From: an uncultured Candidatus Actinomarina sp.
GTDB taxonomy: Bacteria; Actinomycetota; Acidimicrobiia; Actinomarinales; Actinomarinaceae
Reading direction: 5' to 3'
DNA length: 64,000 bases
Assembly: GCA_902619825.1 (NCBI GenBank)
Contig: CACNFT010000004.1
Span: 62,001-126,000, forward strand
Part shown: positions 63,292-64,000 of the stretch, piece by piece
How positions within the stretch are numbered: position 1 is the stretch's first letter
How the letters are laid out: every line of letters begins with the position of its first letter
The notes under the pieces: model-generated
What the model was told of the DNA's origin: nothing
Databases searched by the model: none
Seen by the model: only the letters and a program-made list of their open reading frames with translations
Made by a program: the position numbers and the translations under genes

Positions 63292-63999
63292 TTAGCCAAA
63301 AGAAGGATTTTTTGTGTTCGGAACAAGTGAAATCCAGACTTTACCTTTAGGGACATACAATATATTGTTGTTGCTGTCTGTAATATGAAACGGATCTAGG
63401 TTTGATCCTCTTGTCCATTTAGCTTCTAGCATTTTTCCACCATGTAAAATTATTGCTCGTCCTTCACCAACTGTTTTAACAGAAGGTAACTGTAGAGGAT
63501 GAACATATGGTTCACAAAAAAGGGCAATAACAGTATCGACTGAAATTTGTCCAGTATTGCCGTTTTCATCTAACCAATTGTGTATATTATTCTTATTTTG
63601 ATTTTGATAAGCATCATAGTAAGTTCTAATATATGATGATCCATTCCATGTCCATGTTGTCTCGGTATAACCAGAAAAAACTAAATTCAAAAATGAGTTG
63701 TTTTGCCAATTTTCAAAAGTTGGATCTCCCCATGGAAACAAAGGTTGAGGTATATTAACTTTCTTATAACCTTTTGATATAGCTATAGATTTTAATTTTG
63801 CTGTATCTGCATATAAATTATGTGGAGCTTTTCTAGATGATATTCTGAAATATTCAGGTCTTCTGTCAGTAATTACTGGAACACCCATATCATTTATTTC
63901 GGGAATTAATCCACCAGTAGCGCCACTGGCAACCAATACACCGCCCAAAGGTCTCAAAACTGTTGGATCAGTAGGTCGTGCAGACCTAATGGGCCCGTG
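63292..63999 (-). CDS. DUF3048 (YerB-like) domain protein, N-terminus beyond window
   Basis: ORF continues past 63957 in frame as HGPIRSARPTDPTVLRPLGGVLVASGATGG, typical of DUF3048 (GPxRSARPTD). Confidence 0.7.
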   Translation of the reverse strand, partial: HGPIRSARPTDPTVLRPLGGVLVASGATGGLIPEINDMGVPVITDRRPEYFRISSRKAPHNLYADTAKLKSIAISKGYKKVNIPQPLFPWGDPTFENWQNNSFLNLVFSGYTETTWTWNGSSYIRTYYDAYQNQNKNNIHNWLDENGNTGQISVDTVIALFCEPYVHPLQLPSVKTVGEGRAIILHGGKMLEAKWTRGSNLDPFHITDSNNNILYVPKGKVWISLVPNTKNPSFG

Positions 64000-64000
64000 A

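Overview
This 64 kb window is AT-rich and gene-dense. It looks like a streamlined, low-GC actinobacterium; marine Actinomarinales-like is an inference from gene content and composition, not tested. Main contents: (1) an oligopeptide/nickel-type ABC transporter operon; (2) a pgsA / FHA(GarA-like) / MerR / DUF151 / MerR block; (3) a minus-strand 16S-23S-5S rRNA operon with no tRNA in the spacer; (4) an almost uninterrupted minus-strand block of about 37 kb (22.2-59.6 kb) of housekeeping genes: tyrS, mpg, pheTS, rplT-rpmI-infC, rib genes, rpe, fmt, def, priA-like, coaBC, rpoZ, gmk, mIHF, nusB, efp, mltG, ruvX, alaS, aspS, hisS, relA, secFD, yajC, tgt, queA, yebC, pdxTS, PIM-type lipid genes and thrS. 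This order resembles a compacted version of the classic actinobacterial superoperon order. I see no CRISPR array, prophage, transposase or obvious defence island. The most interesting observations are: a tandem duplication at the end of the rRNA operon, in which a 5S 3'-fragment plus terminator is almost identical to the real one while the rest of the unit has diverged; an Hjc-like PDDEXK nuclease ORF in the slot between yebC and queA where ruvCAB often sits; a D-Ala-D-Ala carboxypeptidase whose signal peptide can only be translated from a non-canonical start, best fit AUU; a PriA-position protein that has lost its helicase and zinc signatures; and an attenuator-like terminator abutting the infC start codon. 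All calls were made by eye from the sequence and the supplied translations. No database search was run.
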